A stretch of 64,000 nt of DNA from Naematelia aurantialba (taxonomy: Eukaryota > Basidiomycota > Tremellomycetes > Tremellales > Naemateliaceae), in contig JAKFAO010000011.1 of assembly GCA_021527695.1 (NCBI GenBank), positions 248,001 through 312,000 of the forward strand, read 5' to 3'. Positions 20,081-32,300 of the stretch are shown here, piece after piece (position 1 is the first letter of the stretch; every line of letters starts with the position of its first letter). Under the pieces are notes generated by a model. The model was not told the DNA's origin and did not search any database. It was given only the letters and a program-made list of their open reading frames with translations. The position numbers and the translations under genes were made by a program.

Positions 20081-23000
20081 ATGTCAAAAGCACCACCGCC
20101 CATGGACCCGTCCACCGTGACGCAAACCACTATCCCGCCGACGTCGTCTACCGGGACGAACCCCAACCCCAACGGGACCAGCACCAGCACCCGCGGCAGC
20201 GGCAGCACCCGCGCCAACGACAACGACAACGACAAGAAGAACCCGCCTGCACTGCCAAAGCTCCCGGTGCCCAAGCTGGAAGATACATGCAAGCGATACC
20301 TCCGTGCCCTGGAAGGGCTGCAGGACGCCGACGAGCATGCCAAGACGAAGGCGGTGGTGGAGGACTTCATGCGGAGCGGCGAGGGGGCCAGATGGCAGCG
20401 GAGACTGGAGGAGTATAATGCCGGTGTGGACAGTTACATAGAGGAGTTTTGGTATGAGAGCTATCTCTCGTTCTCAGAGTCGGTTGTTCTCAGCCTGGTA
20501 AGTTTGTCGTCTCCTGCCTCCTTGTCGTTCGGACCTCGTTCCTTGCCTGCTTCCTTGCCTGCTTCCTTGCCTCCTTGCTTTCTCTTCCCTCCTTCCCTCC
20601 ATCGCCCTTCCAGAGGGACGAATGGGGATACTGCAAGGACAGGAGACAATGAGAGGAGAGCCGCTCCGAGAATGCTGACACACCCAGAACCCGTTCTTCG
20701 TGCTGTCGTCCGACGTGACGCCCCGGATCGACCCGCAACTCTCCCGTGCGGCCGCACTCATCCTCTCCTCGCTGTCCTTCATACACGACCACCGCAATGG
20801 CCTCTTACAGCCAGATACGGTGCGAGGGATCCCGCTGGATATGTCCCAATACGAGCGGCTTTTCGGCGCTTGTCGTGTCCCGACTGATGTGAGTCGATCT
20901 CTACTGTTGTTTCTTCACTTGAAGTGGGCTGCTCCCTGTCCTGTCTTCCTGTCTCCCTCTCCGCCGATGATTTACCCTCAACAACTTCTCTTGTCTTCTG
21001 TCCTTACTCTCGCTTCTCTCTATGCACCTCTTTCCATTCCATTCCATTCTATTCTTCTGCTCTTCCCTCTCTTCTTTGTCCTCCCATTCTTCACTTTATT
21101 CCCTGTCTTCTCTTTCTTCTCTTTCTTCTCTCTCGTCTCTCTCTTCTCCCGATTCTGCTCTGCTTTGTTCTGGTCTGTTCTATTATGTTCTGTTACGTTC
21201 TGTTCTGTCCTCGTCTCTCTCTCTCCTCCCCGCTTTCTGCCTAGCCTTGTCAGTCCGATGCTTCTACTGACAAACCAGCGCGGGTGCCGCATGGAGGTGC
21301 ACAACGAGAGCCGCCACATCGTGGTGATCCGCCGCGGCCAGTTCTGTGAGTCCCCTCCCTACCATCACTGACGCCAGACTGGTTCGATTGCCTCGACACG
21401 CACTTCCGACCGGTCCTGAACGACCGAGAAATCCTTCGCAACCTACAAGCAATCGTCGCGGACGCTGACAAGACTCCGGTGTTGCAAGTTGCCCAACGCG
21501 CCCTGGGAATCCTCACGACCGAATCGCGCAAGATTTGGTCGTCGCTCCGCAGAGAGCTCATTCAGTCTAATAAGCACAATGCTAATTGCCTGTCCGTGGT
21601 CGAGTCGGCGCTGTTTGTGGTGTGCTTGGATGATGCAGGACCCGAGGACCTCGCCGAGCTCTGCGGAAATTTCCTTTGCGGAGGGTACAAGCTTGAGAGC
21701 GGAGTGCAGGTTGGAACATGCACCAATCGGTGGTACGATAAGGTGCGTCCCATCATCAAGTCACGTTGATTTGCCACTGAAGGGGATGCAGCTGCAAATC
21801 ATCGTGTGCTCAAACGGGGAAGCAGGAATCAACTTTGAACACACCGGTGTGGATGGCCACACAGTCCTACGCTACGCCGCCGACGTATACACCGAGCTTG
21901 TCCTCCTCTTTGCTAAATCCATCAACCCCTCCACCCCCTCACTCTTCAAGACCAAACCATCGCCCTTCTCCAAATCAGCCAAGCAAAAGTCCTCATCGAC
22001 CTCCGCGGACAACGAGCCAGAAGAAGAAATCGAGATGACGCCAAAAAAGCTCGAGTGGAAGCTCACGCCTGACCTCAGTGCGGGTGTGCGATTCGCTGAA
22101 ACCAGGATCTCAGACTTGATTTGCCAAAACGATTCACAGGCGCTCGAGTTCAAGGGGTATGGAAGTAATTTTATCAAGCGGCATGGGTTCAGTCCCGACG
22201 CTTTTGTGCAGATGGCATTCCAGGCGGCATATTACAGCCTCTACGGTGAGTCGCGTGTCAGAGACGCCTACCACCACGTCTATTCGTCGTGCTCAAGCTG
22301 GTGACTGGTGTGACCGGCGACTGGTGGATCGTGATTGGAAGCTGACTCAGCAGGACGCGTGGAAAGCACGTACGAGCCGGCCATGACCAAGGCCTTCCTG
22401 CATGGTCGCACCGAGGCGATCCGTACCGTCCAGCCGGAGAGCGTGGCGTTTGTCAAGGTATACCTCTCCTTCATACCGCGATTTTGAACCCGGCTGACCG
22501 AGCAGACGTTCTGTTCCGAAGCAGCTACCCTGGGTCAGAAAATTGACGCCCTGAGGAAAGCTTGCAAACGCCATGTCCAGCTCACTAAGGAATGTTCTGC
22601 CGGTCAGGGACAAGATCGACACCTGTACGCCATGTATTCGCTCATCCAGCGTGACATCGCAAAGGAACAGGAGGAAGACGCCCGCAACAAGCCTAACGGC
22701 AACGGCAACGTTGATGGCATCGGGAGTCCGGTCGAGGGTAAGATCCAGGTTCCTGCGATCTTTACGGATCCTGGATACAACCTCCTCGGAACAAGTGTGC
22801 TGTCTACATCGAATTGCGGCAACCCGGCCCTGAGGCTCTTTGGATTCGGACCCGTTACACCAGAGGGCTACGGGATTGGTGAGTCTTAGCTACCTCGCTT
22901 CCACGGGGCTTGCTCATACTCTGCGTAGGGTACATCATCAAAGACGAGGGAATATCCGTGTGCATGTCCTCGAAACACCTGCAAACACGGCGAGTGCTAC

Positions 23001-23549
23001 ATACACTTCAGGCCTATCTGCTGGAAGTACGAGCGATGCTCATAGGCTTGTGGAGGGAAGCCAATGAGCGCCCCGAAGAGGCCTTCATCGACCATGCCGG
23101 TGTGCTGAGGAGCGCTCGGACAGGCAAACCCATCGACATCGACGCGGACGCCGGTGGAGGTGGAGGGTCGGGTGGCGGAGTGGATGGCGAGACAGAGGAG
23201 ATGCTGGGCGGGTTTGGGTTCTTTGATGTTGGTGCGCAGGAAGTCGCGGTGCAGGCCAAGCGGAGGCGGCCGCAGGTCGGTGAGTCTAGGCGTCTATGTC
23301 CTCTCCTCTCCTCTCCTCTCTTGTCTACTCTCTCTCCCTCTCTCTCTCTCTCTAGCCCTGCGTGTTCCTCCCCCTCTCTAGTCGACCGTCTCCTCTCCTC
23401 TGCCCTTGCATTCCACTGTCTACTCCCAGATAATATCCAGATATAAAGCTTCTTGTGCCAAGTGCCAAAAAATATGGTCCACATCGGACTTTCGTGAACA
23501 TGCTAACGCCTCGAAAACAGGCAAGACATTATCGATTGCCGAGTACTAA
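20081..23549 (+). CDS. Carnitine O-acetyltransferase (choline/carnitine acyltransferase family)
   Basis: Transfers acetyl groups between CoA and carnitine, the shuttle fungi need for growth on acetate, ethanol or fatty acids. Exons begin with a Thr/Asn-rich leader, then LPKLPVPKLEDTCKRYLRAL, the family's opening motif. The catalytic His lies in NFEHTGVDGHTVLRYAADVY. Substrate and CoA motifs follow: FVKTFCSEA, GYNLLGTSVL, FGFGPVTPEGYGIGYII and the usual late STSN-type segment. About ten exons end at TAA 23549 (KTLSIAEY). No N-terminal mitochondrial helix and no C-terminal SKL-type signal is seen, so a cytosolic YAT1/YAT2-like enzyme is more likely than CAT2; this is inference. The intron at about 20890-21279 is long and almost pure pyrimidine. 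A Gly-rich insert (GGGGGSGGG) precedes the end. Confidence 0.88.
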
Positions 23550-24090
23550 GCACTGAGAGACCCTTGCGAACGGCGATTTACGACATGACGGTCTGGAGCA
23601 GCACGAAGGAAAGTTTGGGAATTTGGCTTGGTCTGCCGTTCGAGGATTGGGAGCTCTGTACATCTTGTCGGATTCGAGTGGTTCAGAGTGCAAAGCTGTT
23701 GTATGACGATCTGGATGTATGACGATTTCAGAGCAGAAGTATCCGATATGCGAGACTTGAATGACATGCCATCTCGTCTTCTGCCCCCAGAAGTGAATCG
23801 AGTCCTTCCAATTAGAGCGCGTCAGTGTCAAGGGACTTCGAAATCTCAAATCAACTAGGGTGACAATGCTTCATCGGTCATTTCAGTGTACTTCCACAAG
23901 GTAGCTTTTGTCCTTCTTTCTTCTTGCCATCTCTGTCCGTCTATATTCGGTCGCCTAGCCTCTGGTCGTCTGGCCGGTGGTCGCCTCGTGCCTTGGTATG
24001 GTCGCACGGTTGCATGTCATCTCCGCTCTTGAATTTCGTAACGCACACATCCAAACACCTGACTCTGCCGCGCAGACGCGGAGAAGACCG
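23550..24090. other. Convergent 3' gap
   Basis: These 541 bp lie between the convergent stops of the carnitine acetyltransferase and ABP1 genes. There is no supported gene, RNA or strong repeat. Confidence 0.45.
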
Positions 24091-24240
24091 TTACGACGGC
24101 TGGTACTCGTTCGGCGAGACCACATACGCCGCTGTTCTCATCAGACAGGTCCCGTGCCCCACGTCGTTCGAAACCAGCTTCGACGCTCGCAACCTTCGGG
24201 AACAGGAGACAGGAAGGGAGACAGGAGACAGGAGACAGGG

Positions 24241-24296
<56 letters not shown>

Positions 24297-26733
24297 AGGG
24301 AGACAGGAAGGGAAACAGGCGTACAAGGAAAGAGACCCTCGGCGCCATGCGCCTTACCCTGCCACCAATCCGCATCCACCTTCTCGATCTGCGTGATCCT
24401 GTCGCCCTCTTTGAACGAAATCTCATTATCCTCCGCGGCCTCGTAGCTGATCCCATTAGCTACCTGGGCGAAACACTCCGTCGACAAGGACGATTCTGCG
24501 CCTCGTGCTTGTTTGCATAAATCTGCCACTCACTCGTATTGCGCGACCATGACTTCACCCTCTCCGGCCTCTTCCTCCTCGCGAGCCGCGGAAGCTTGCA
24601 TCGGCGGCGCAGGGGGTGCAGGAGGCGGTGGCGGTGGCGGCGGTGCAGGAGGTTCAGACGTCTCAACTTCAGGAGCGACCTCGTCCGCAGCGACGAGCTC
24701 GCAGTAGTTTGACGGGAACAGACCGCTCTGTCCCGAAGGGTTGGTTCCGGACCACCAGCCTGTGGTGTCAGTCAGACATGCCGTACATCTTCGCGCGCAG
24801 ACTTACCTTCGTCCAGCTCTTCGATCTGAGTGAGGATGTCGCCTTCGGAGAACGACAGCTCATTCTGACCGTCAGCTTCAGGTCTGTGGAGGAGACTCAC
24901 ATCCTCGGCCGCTTCGTAGTCATACAGAGCAGTCGCGGTCTTTCCAGCAGCAGGAGGCGGCTGTGCTGCCCCAGGCCGACTGGCCAGAGGGACTGGGGGC
25001 GGCGCACCGGCACTCGGAGCCTCTGACAGCCTCAGATCCGTCTTCAGCCGTTCGAGTTCCTCAACTTGCTATACTCATGTCAGCGAGCGAAATTCTCATC
25101 CCACAGTATACATACAGGGTCAGCTGAAGCTGCAGGAGGCGGCGGTGGCGGAGGCGGGGGAGGAGGCGGAGCCACAGGAGCTTCGCCTGCTTCGATGACT
25201 GCCTCTGGCCTGAATGGGACGGGAGGCGCTGGAGGTGGAGGCGCTCCCCAGTCGTCGTCGTTGTCCTGCTCTGCAGCTGAGTCTGGAGACGCTGCGCGAG
25301 GCGGAAGTGGAGCGGAAGCGGCAGGTGCAGGTGCAGGTGGTGGAGGGGGAGGCGGCGGTGATGGCGGCGAAGGCTCAGCGGCAGGGGGAGGAGGAATACT
25401 GCGAGCAGCTCCGAACCCTGCAGAAACAGTCCGGACACCAGCTGGAGAGTATGTCGTGAGCTTGTAGAACATGAACGACGCCACCAACGTACCCGAGGCG
25501 CTGGCTGCCGAGCTGGCCCTTTCCTCTTCCTCCCTCTGCCGCTTTGCCTCGGCTTGCCGTTCAGACCAAGTGAGCTTCTTGCCACTAGGCTGAGGAACAC
25601 TGGACGGGGAAGTACTGGCGCTCGAGAATGCTGACATACGGTCCTTGATGGTCGGCGCTGGAGAACTACTAGAATCATCTGGTGTTTGAGATGCACCACC
25701 GGGTTGCCATCTGTTTGCCAGCTTGCCGGGAGTGGCGAGCTTGACAGGTTCGTATGCAGTGCCCACAGGGGCGATCCGGTCATCGTATGCCGGCTTGCTT
25801 GCATAGGACGGGGCTGGGGTGGATGCTGAGACAGGTTTCGATGCAGCAGGAATAGCTGGCGGAGGCGGAGGAGTTGCTGGCGGAGGAGTCGGCTCACGGG
25901 GAGGTGCGACAGGCGTCGAAGCTGGCTTTGCCGGCGAGGGAATGGGACGAGAGAACGCTGAGATCGGTGCGGAAACGTTGACAGGCTGTAATGAGCGGCA
26001 TTCCCGCTAGGGGGCTCACCTTGCCCTGGGATCCTCCTAGACCTTGACTAGGCCGGAAGCTCGGCGTAGATGTCGGAGGCTTGGGGACAGTTGATGGCGG
26101 AGCAGCTGGTGCCGAAGAATACTTTGACCCAGAGGACTCTTGGAGTCGCTTGTGTATATGGGCAGGTGTTACGTCCAGCTGCAACTCATTAAACCACGGC
26201 GGAAGAGGGCCAAAGGAAGCCCACCTCTGATCGAGCTTGGATGACGAGGTGCGCTCCGGTGAGGAACTTTTGTGAGACTTGCGACATGTGGATGTGGAAG
26301 AGACCTTTGCGAGCTTCAGGGACACCTTCGCCACACCATGCTATTAGGACGAATTTGTCCAGCGAGCTCTGCAGAAGTGAGCGACTTGATCGACAGAGCG
26401 TGGGCTGCTGACTGTGGGCTAACTCACGCTGGGGTCTTTCACCCTGGCAAATCCATACTGGATCCTGCGGGCCGGTCAGTCTCACCACACGAAGTGTCTC
26501 TGCCAAAGCTTTGGGTGTCGATGAGAGAAGTGAAAGGCGAGGAAGGTGAGAACAGGCTAGACGCACCGGCCATCCATAAACTCCTCTTCGAGGTCGTCCA
26601 GGCCGTTCCCGGTGCTCTGTACCTTGAGTTCATTGGCAGTCTGGTTGAAGATCGCCCAGTCGTAGTCGGCCGAGCCATCGATGATGCCTTGGTAGGTGGG
26701 CTGCAGATCTGGTGCTGCGAACGAGACTGACAT
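24091..26733 (-). CDS. ABP1: Actin-binding protein Abp1 (ADF-H plus two SH3 domains)
   Basis: Cortical actin-patch protein that links actin filaments and Arp2/3 activation to endocytic machinery. The start at 26733 ([20 protein letters not shown]) opens an N-terminal ADF-H domain of about 140 residues with [19 protein letters not shown] and the LVIQARSE segment. A long linker is rich in Pro and Ala, including poly-Pro stretches, as expected of an SH3-binding partner. Two C-terminal SH3 domains follow. The first ends [11 protein letters not shown]. The second contains [15 protein letters not shown] and [14 protein letters not shown], and continues after an intron as [13 protein letters not shown] to TAA 24091. 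Two SH3 domains differ from the single one in S. cerevisiae Abp1. The last intron (24132-24324) carries a GGAGACA minisatellite. It shares a 248-bp divergent promoter with CDC37. Confidence 0.9.
24201..24320 (+). repeat. GGAGACA minisatellite inside the last ABP1 intron
   Basis: About 15 near-perfect heptamers (GGAGACA, with occasional GGAAGGGAGACA variants) fill most of a 193-nt intron. On the transcribed strand the array reads TGTCTCC, a pyrimidine-rich run upstream of the acceptor GAACAG. The flanking exons rejoin as GLFP-SAYV, the usual end of an SH3 domain, so the array is intronic and not coding. Confidence 0.88.
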
Positions 26734-26981
26734 GGCGAGTGTCGCTGTGAAAGAGATGCTGTTGTTGGCAGTTGGCAAGGCGATGAGCTCGGCGACGTCA
26801 CTACCGAGCGGCAGTTTCATTATCACACGAGTAATGGGGACAATGGTGTAAATCCACGTCATGAAACCCCGCGCGTGGAGGACGTTCTCTGACTTTCCAG
26901 AGCTTTATTATGGGCTTGAAAGCGGTTCGACTGCTCTTACAACTCTGCCAGACTATCAAGTGTGCACGATCAGCGTACACC
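26734..26981. promoter_or_regulatory. Divergent promoter of ABP1 and CDC37
   Basis: 248 bp between two outward-facing start codons. No TATA box is evident. It is short, so the two untranslated leaders and the core promoters must overlap or be very compact. Confidence 0.5.
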
Positions 26982-28991
26982 ATGCCGCTCAACTACTCGA
27001 AATGGGACATGCTCGAGGTGAGTCACAAGCCCGAGGTGGCGGACAGAGCCAACGCTTGCAGCTGTCGGACGATTCGGACATTGAAGAGCACCCGAATGTG
27101 GACAAGAAGAGCATGATCAGGTATGCCCCTGTACCTCTCGTCCTACACCCATTAGCCTGTTGACCTGTGAAGATGGAAGCAGCGTGATATCCACGAGAAG
27201 CGGGAAGCTCGGAAACTGCAACTGGCCAAACTGAACTCTGAGCTCGCACTCAACGCCGTCCTTCGACCTCGTATTGTGTCTGTGGCGGATGGCGTGTCGT
27301 CCAAGGGCGACGACTACTACCGATCAGTACAGAGACGGCTTCGAGAGGATCCGAGTGCCGACAAGCCGTCGACCGGGGCAGCCAACCAGCCGACATACGA
27401 CCAGATGATGGGTCAGCTTCTTTCCGACGTATGGCGGGACAGCGCACACCTCGTCGACGGCGCGACGTTCGACGACGCCACCAAGAGCGTCATGAAGGAT
27501 GGGAAGAAGGTGGATGAGAAGACTGCGGTGCCTGCCTGGGCAGAAGGAGGACTACCAGAAGGCAAGAGGGAGGCACTGGCAAAAAGGCTGGAGGAGAGGT
27601 TACGGTGGCATGTCAAGGAGCTGGATCGGAGAGATGCCGATGTCCGAAAGGAGATCGAGAGCGTCGAGAAGGAGATGCACAAGAAGATCACGTCGGAGGA
27701 TATACATGATGGGTGGTCCAAGTCGAGTGTGGCTGCGCCGAAGCCTAGTCCGCTAGACGACAAGCCCAAGCCAAAACCGCGAACCGAAAAGAAGCAGACG
27801 GAAACGATCGAGGTGCTCAATTCCGGTGCATCGGTGAGTCCTCTCTTCGTTACCGCCTTGTCGAATTTTACACAGCATCATTATTGTGTTGGCCACCCCA
27901 TACTGACCGTAACCGTTTAGGCCAGTACGGGACCCAAAACCAGCAACAAAACACACGATCCAGACGACGACGACGAGATTGAGCTTGGCCCTCTTACTCC
28001 GTCGGCGCGTGCGTTTGCCCAGATCCCATTGGGCGACTTTGAGCGGTCATATACTGCGATCCAGCGGGACTCGTCTGTCCTCACGGAGCAGACGCATGAT
28101 TCGCTTCTTGCCGAGGCATTTGATGCGGAGCGGAGAGGCGATCACGAGTTGGCACGGCGGTGTGTGCATCAGTCGTTGTTGGTCAACTACTGCCGGCAGT
28201 TGGGGAAAGACGGTGTTGGTCTGTTCTTCCAAAAGTGAGTGACTTCGTGTCGTACCTCTGTCCTCCTCCCCCTCTTCGTTCAGGAATTCCTATTACTCCT
28301 TCTAGTCGCTCTACTTCTTGACCCTGACCCCCGACTTGCTGTGGTGGTAGAGCGTCTGCTGACGAACGATAGGATGATCTCGCGGAATCCAAAGTCGATC
28401 GAAATGTTCACACAAGACTTCAACCAGACCTACGCCCGCATCGCCCAGCGCACAGCCGAGATGATCGCGGAAGAACAGACGGAGCGGGAACAGATCCAGC
28501 TCGTCGCCGAAGACCCTAGCGTGACGATCGGCTTCAACCTCCCTGACGGGCCTGCGCCGGCCGACCTCCGTATCGAAGGCGAGGGCGCCGACGAGCTCGA
28601 TATGGACCAGGTGCGCGCGTTTTTGGATCGCAAGTGGGAGATCTTTCAGGGGTTCAGCGACGAGTTCAAGGCCGCGCTCAGGACGGAGAAGCTCGACGAG
28701 GTGAACAAGGTTCTGGGCAAGATGAAGGTCAAGGATGCAGAGGAGCTGGTGGGGCTCTTGCAGGAGGGCGGGATGCTCAGTTTCAGGTGAGCGTTGATGT
28801 GGGTCGCAAGCTTCCGTTGTATCGCGGATACAGGTAGGGACACGGGCGCGTGGAGTCCGTACGGATGCGGCGCGTCACGGATACGGATGTGGATATGGAT
28901 ATGGATACGCGCGATCGGCTGCGAACCGTACAAGAGAAGAGCGCTGACGATGTCTAGCGAGGCAGGAGTGAGGGACATGACCAAGGCGTGA
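26982..28991 (+). CDS. CDC37: Hsp90 co-chaperone Cdc37
   Basis: Kinase-specific co-chaperone that delivers client kinases to Hsp90. A short first exon (MPLNYSKWDMLE) is followed by LSDDSDIEEHPNVDKKSMIRW. This is the conserved Cdc37 N-terminus, including Ser14 in a CK2 consensus whose phosphorylation is needed for client binding. Next comes a long charged coiled coil (about 60-200). The central Hsp90-binding domain contains GVGLFFQKMISRNPKSIEMF and EEQTEREQIQLVAEDPS. The C-terminal helical domain contains VRAFLDRKWEIFQGFSDEFK, and the protein ends at TGA 28991 after a short exon (SEAGVRDMTKA). About five exons give roughly 500 residues, as usual. It is divergent from ABP1 and convergent with RET2. 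Confidence 0.93.
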
Positions 28992-29497
28992 TGATATCGG
29001 TGTCGGCGCTGTCGCCTGGTCGAACGTCAACTTGTTCTACGTCAACTTGTTTTAAGTCTCTTACGTATTCTACGTTTTTTACGTCGTTCACGTTTTCTTC
29101 GTCTTCTATGTCTTCTACGTGTTTCACGTGCTCTACGTATCACTGTTCGTCTGTACCTATTTGCACAATACACCACGCATCTATCATACCTAGCACATAC
29201 CCCACGTCTCGCATCTTGCGCTCTCGGGAATCATGAAGCGACATTCGCAGCTCCAGTGATCTGCACATTGCGAATCCAGTATTGAGAATCTAGTATTGAG
29301 CGTGACGCCTCGTCGTGTTCAGTTGCAGTCAAAGGATCGCTCCGACACGGCCCGCTGCTGGTCACTACGACCGATCTCGGCCAGGTCACTCGTCACAGGG
29401 CGGACCTCCCTCGCAGGACAACACGCAAGCAGCTCAAAGGACACGCAAGCAAGGTGCAAGTGAGGCACCCATGCATCGATACTCTACACCCCTACAC
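28992..29497. repeat. Convergent 3' gap with TTCTACGTC-type degenerate repeat
   Basis: No gene is supported in these 506 bp between the CDC37 and RET2 stops. Bases 29025-29140 are a run of about a dozen diverged copies of a 9-10 bp unit, TTCTACGTC or TTTTACGTC. A second short repeat, CAGTATTGAGAATCTAGTATTGAG, lies at 29278-29301. Confidence 0.65.
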
Positions 29498-31806
29498 CTA
29501 CACAATCTCGTATTTGTCCACAGTCAAGATCTTTTCTTGGCTAAACGACTGCTCTGCCCCGTCCACCAGCACTGCTTTTGCCACCTGACAGGTCAGCCCC
29601 GCAATTCACGCACGTAGTAGTCCCAGCATGGAGTGGCAGCAGCAACAAGAACGAGTCAGGGATCGGGATCGGGATAGGAGGACAGGTCTGCGAAACAAGG
29701 TGACACGACCAGCGTATAGATGAACAAACGCCACTCACATCGATATCAGGCAACGAGCCCGCCGCGACAAACCCGACCGAGACGGGGAAGAATGCGTCCG
29801 CGTCGCCCTCGCACTGGAACTCCAGGGATCCCGTAGACGAGTCCTCGTCGATCGAGTCAATGGTCCAGATGAATGCGTTGGACGTCGATCGCCAATTTGC
29901 GTCGCCGGTGACCGAGGGGAAAGCGTTGGGGCTGCTGAGTCAGCGGGCGTCCACATCCAAACTCTTTATGACGCTGCGAGTGGGAATGGAGGAGGGGTTG
30001 GAGGGAGGTTTCCGAGAGTGACATGTAAATCAGAGTAACATGGACGAGATAGTGGACGAGACAGAATCAATACACGAGGTAGAGGTATAGGTGGCAGACA
30101 TGCAAGTCCGACGACGGTGGAGACTCACGGAATTGGAATCTGAATGACGACATTCTTCAACACCAAATGCTTTGCCTCCAACTCGTACTCTACCGCCACA
30201 TCGCACGTTCCATCCCCTCTAGGCTGGGGCCACACCGTCACGCTCAGCGGAACAAGACTCTCGTCCTTGCTCGTCAATCTCCAACGCAACACGCCCAATC
30301 CCTGACCAACAGGGAACGACCGGCTAGCATCTTTGAGACCGATGACCTTGTCTCCTCCAGAAAACTTGGCAACGTTGGGATGTTGCTTGAATTGCAGGTC
30401 GGCGTAGTCTTTAGGCGCGAGGGTGAGGCGCAGTTTCGCCAAAGAGGCGTCGGATATACGCAGGTCCAGATCGCCTTTCAGCTCAAACGACTGTATCCCG
30501 CCGTCACGCAGCAGCGTCACCGAAAGCTGTTCCTTGACCGTCACGTGGATGCTAAGATCGAGGTCAGCTCTGGACCGCAACGGCAACAGCAACGGCGGCA
30601 GCGACAGCAGCGGCACAGCGTCCGGCCCGACTGGCCCGGATGAGTAGACTCACGGGTCCTGTTCGACCTTGTCCAGCACGTCCGCCGAGACGGCTACTTC
30701 CTCGACAGCCGGCTGTAAGACTTCGGACTCTGGTTCCGGCTCCATATCCGCCTCTCCGCCCAACGCGCTGATCAGATCGCTCTGGCGCGCCTTCTTCCCT
30801 CCCAATTTCATACCCGTGCCCTTGAATGCTGGTCTCGCCGCAGTCGGAGTTGGGCTAGATGTCCGGTACTCTTGTTGCGCCACTGGCGCCTCATACCGTG
30901 GTGAAGCAGAGTACCCGCCCGCCATACCCATCCCTCCTCCCATACCGCCTCCCATACCGCCCATGCCTCCGCCTGCAGCTGCGCGTTTCTGCTGTTCGCG
31001 GCGCTGCATCTCGAGTTGCTTGGCGCGGCGCTTCAGTTCCTCCTTGGCCTCTGCCTCTTTGTTGCGCGCGATAATCTCTTGGATCTTCTCCTCGTGCGAC
31101 TCGCCTTCAAGCACGCTTCGCACCTGAGCGAGCGAGACGTTCTCTTTGTATCCCAGGGATACGACTTCGTCAAATGCGCAAAGCAGGTCGAAGGAGTGGT
31201 GCAGGATCGCAGGCTCGGACATGGCGGGTGTTAACGACGAGATCAGTCGCACAATTAGGGAGAGTGTCGAGATGTCCTATTGATGTCAGTTTGGGCTCGT
31301 AGCGTAGTCAGTCCGGAGTCATGAGACAGAGGAGAGTGCCAGGGCGAGCGCCTAACAGCAACACCGGACATCAAGGCAAGCTACCGTGACCGAAGAGACA
31401 GAAGCAGGGATTGGAATTGACACTGCAGAGGGTAGTACGAAGAAGAGCTGAAGCCAGAACACACCTGCAGGATATTGCTGCTCTTGTTGGTGATGAGCAA
31501 CACAAAGAGCTCCTCAAACGGCTGATACACGAATCGCACGTCGCTGGTCTCGACAGTCGTGTGTTGCGAATTGACCGGAATGAGCTTGGGGAACGAAGCG
31601 AGCAGCGAGTCGATACGGGACCGTGGGATTGGCCTAAACTGCCTTGAGAGCAGCGCTGCGCGTTAGGATACTACCAATCGCTAGGTCGCTCACGTTTCCC
31701 ACTCCGCGTACAGATGGAAGCTGCAAGCACGACCTGGGCGTCAAGTGTCAGCGATATCGTGTATGTTTACTTTCCACCACATGGACTAGCACATGGGACG
31801 TACCAT
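29498..31806 (-). CDS. RET2: Coatomer delta subunit (delta-COP)
   Basis: Subunit of the COPI coat for Golgi-to-ER retrograde transport. The N-terminal longin-like domain reads [14 protein letters not shown], then [16 protein letters not shown] and [18 protein letters not shown], closely following delta-COP. A charged helix ([20 protein letters not shown]) and a Gly/Met-rich linker lead to the mu-homology domain: [40 protein letters not shown] and [12 protein letters not shown]. It ends LTVDKYEIV at TAG 29498. The first exon is only the ATG (31806-31804), followed by a 70-nt intron (31803-31734, GTACGT donor). This is required because the conserved VVLAAS segment has no other in-frame start nearby. 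About seven exons give roughly 530 residues. Confidence 0.92.
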
Positions 31807-32300
31807 CTTGAGTGTGCTCGAGGTGATCGCTGGCTCCCTCTTGGTGGTGATGCTGCTATGCGTGGTGACTGCTGCCCTCCAGCACAGCGACGTGCCCCGC
31901 TTGGTCTGCGACGCGTTATTCCCGAAAACGCCGACGAGTGGCACCATGGAACCTTCGCTGCCAGGTGGTTCACCCCTTTCTCTAGTCGCCTTTTTTCTTT
32001 TGCTGTCTCTCCAACATCGACCACATTGCATCGTCTCTAAAAGCCTCGTATCGATCTCTGTCTCTCTTCTCTCTCTCTGTCTCTCTCTGTTCCGGGCTTT
32101 CGTCTACATCTCGATTCTGTCTTCTCTCTCTCTCTCTCTCTCTTACGCAAGCATCTTGGGGCCGAGTCCTTCGTCTCTCTTCAACTCTACACGAACTAGA
32201 CTCCGCAACGGATTACACTCTACAACGGCGATATCATCACCGCTTCCTTTAGGTTCTACGACAAGATCAATAGGAACGAAAACCCAGAAACAACGGCACA
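31807..32300. promoter_or_regulatory. Divergent promoter of RET2 and the PUB1-like gene
   Basis: 494 bp between two outward-facing starts. The PUB1-proximal 150 bases carry long CTCTCT tracts (32060-32150), a leader feature common in basidiomycete genes. No TATA box was identified. Confidence 0.5.

Noticed and set aside
24141..24326. ORFs encoding [14 protein letters not shown] repeats as a repetitive protein
   Set aside because: They are translations of the GGAGACA minisatellite within the ABP1 intron.
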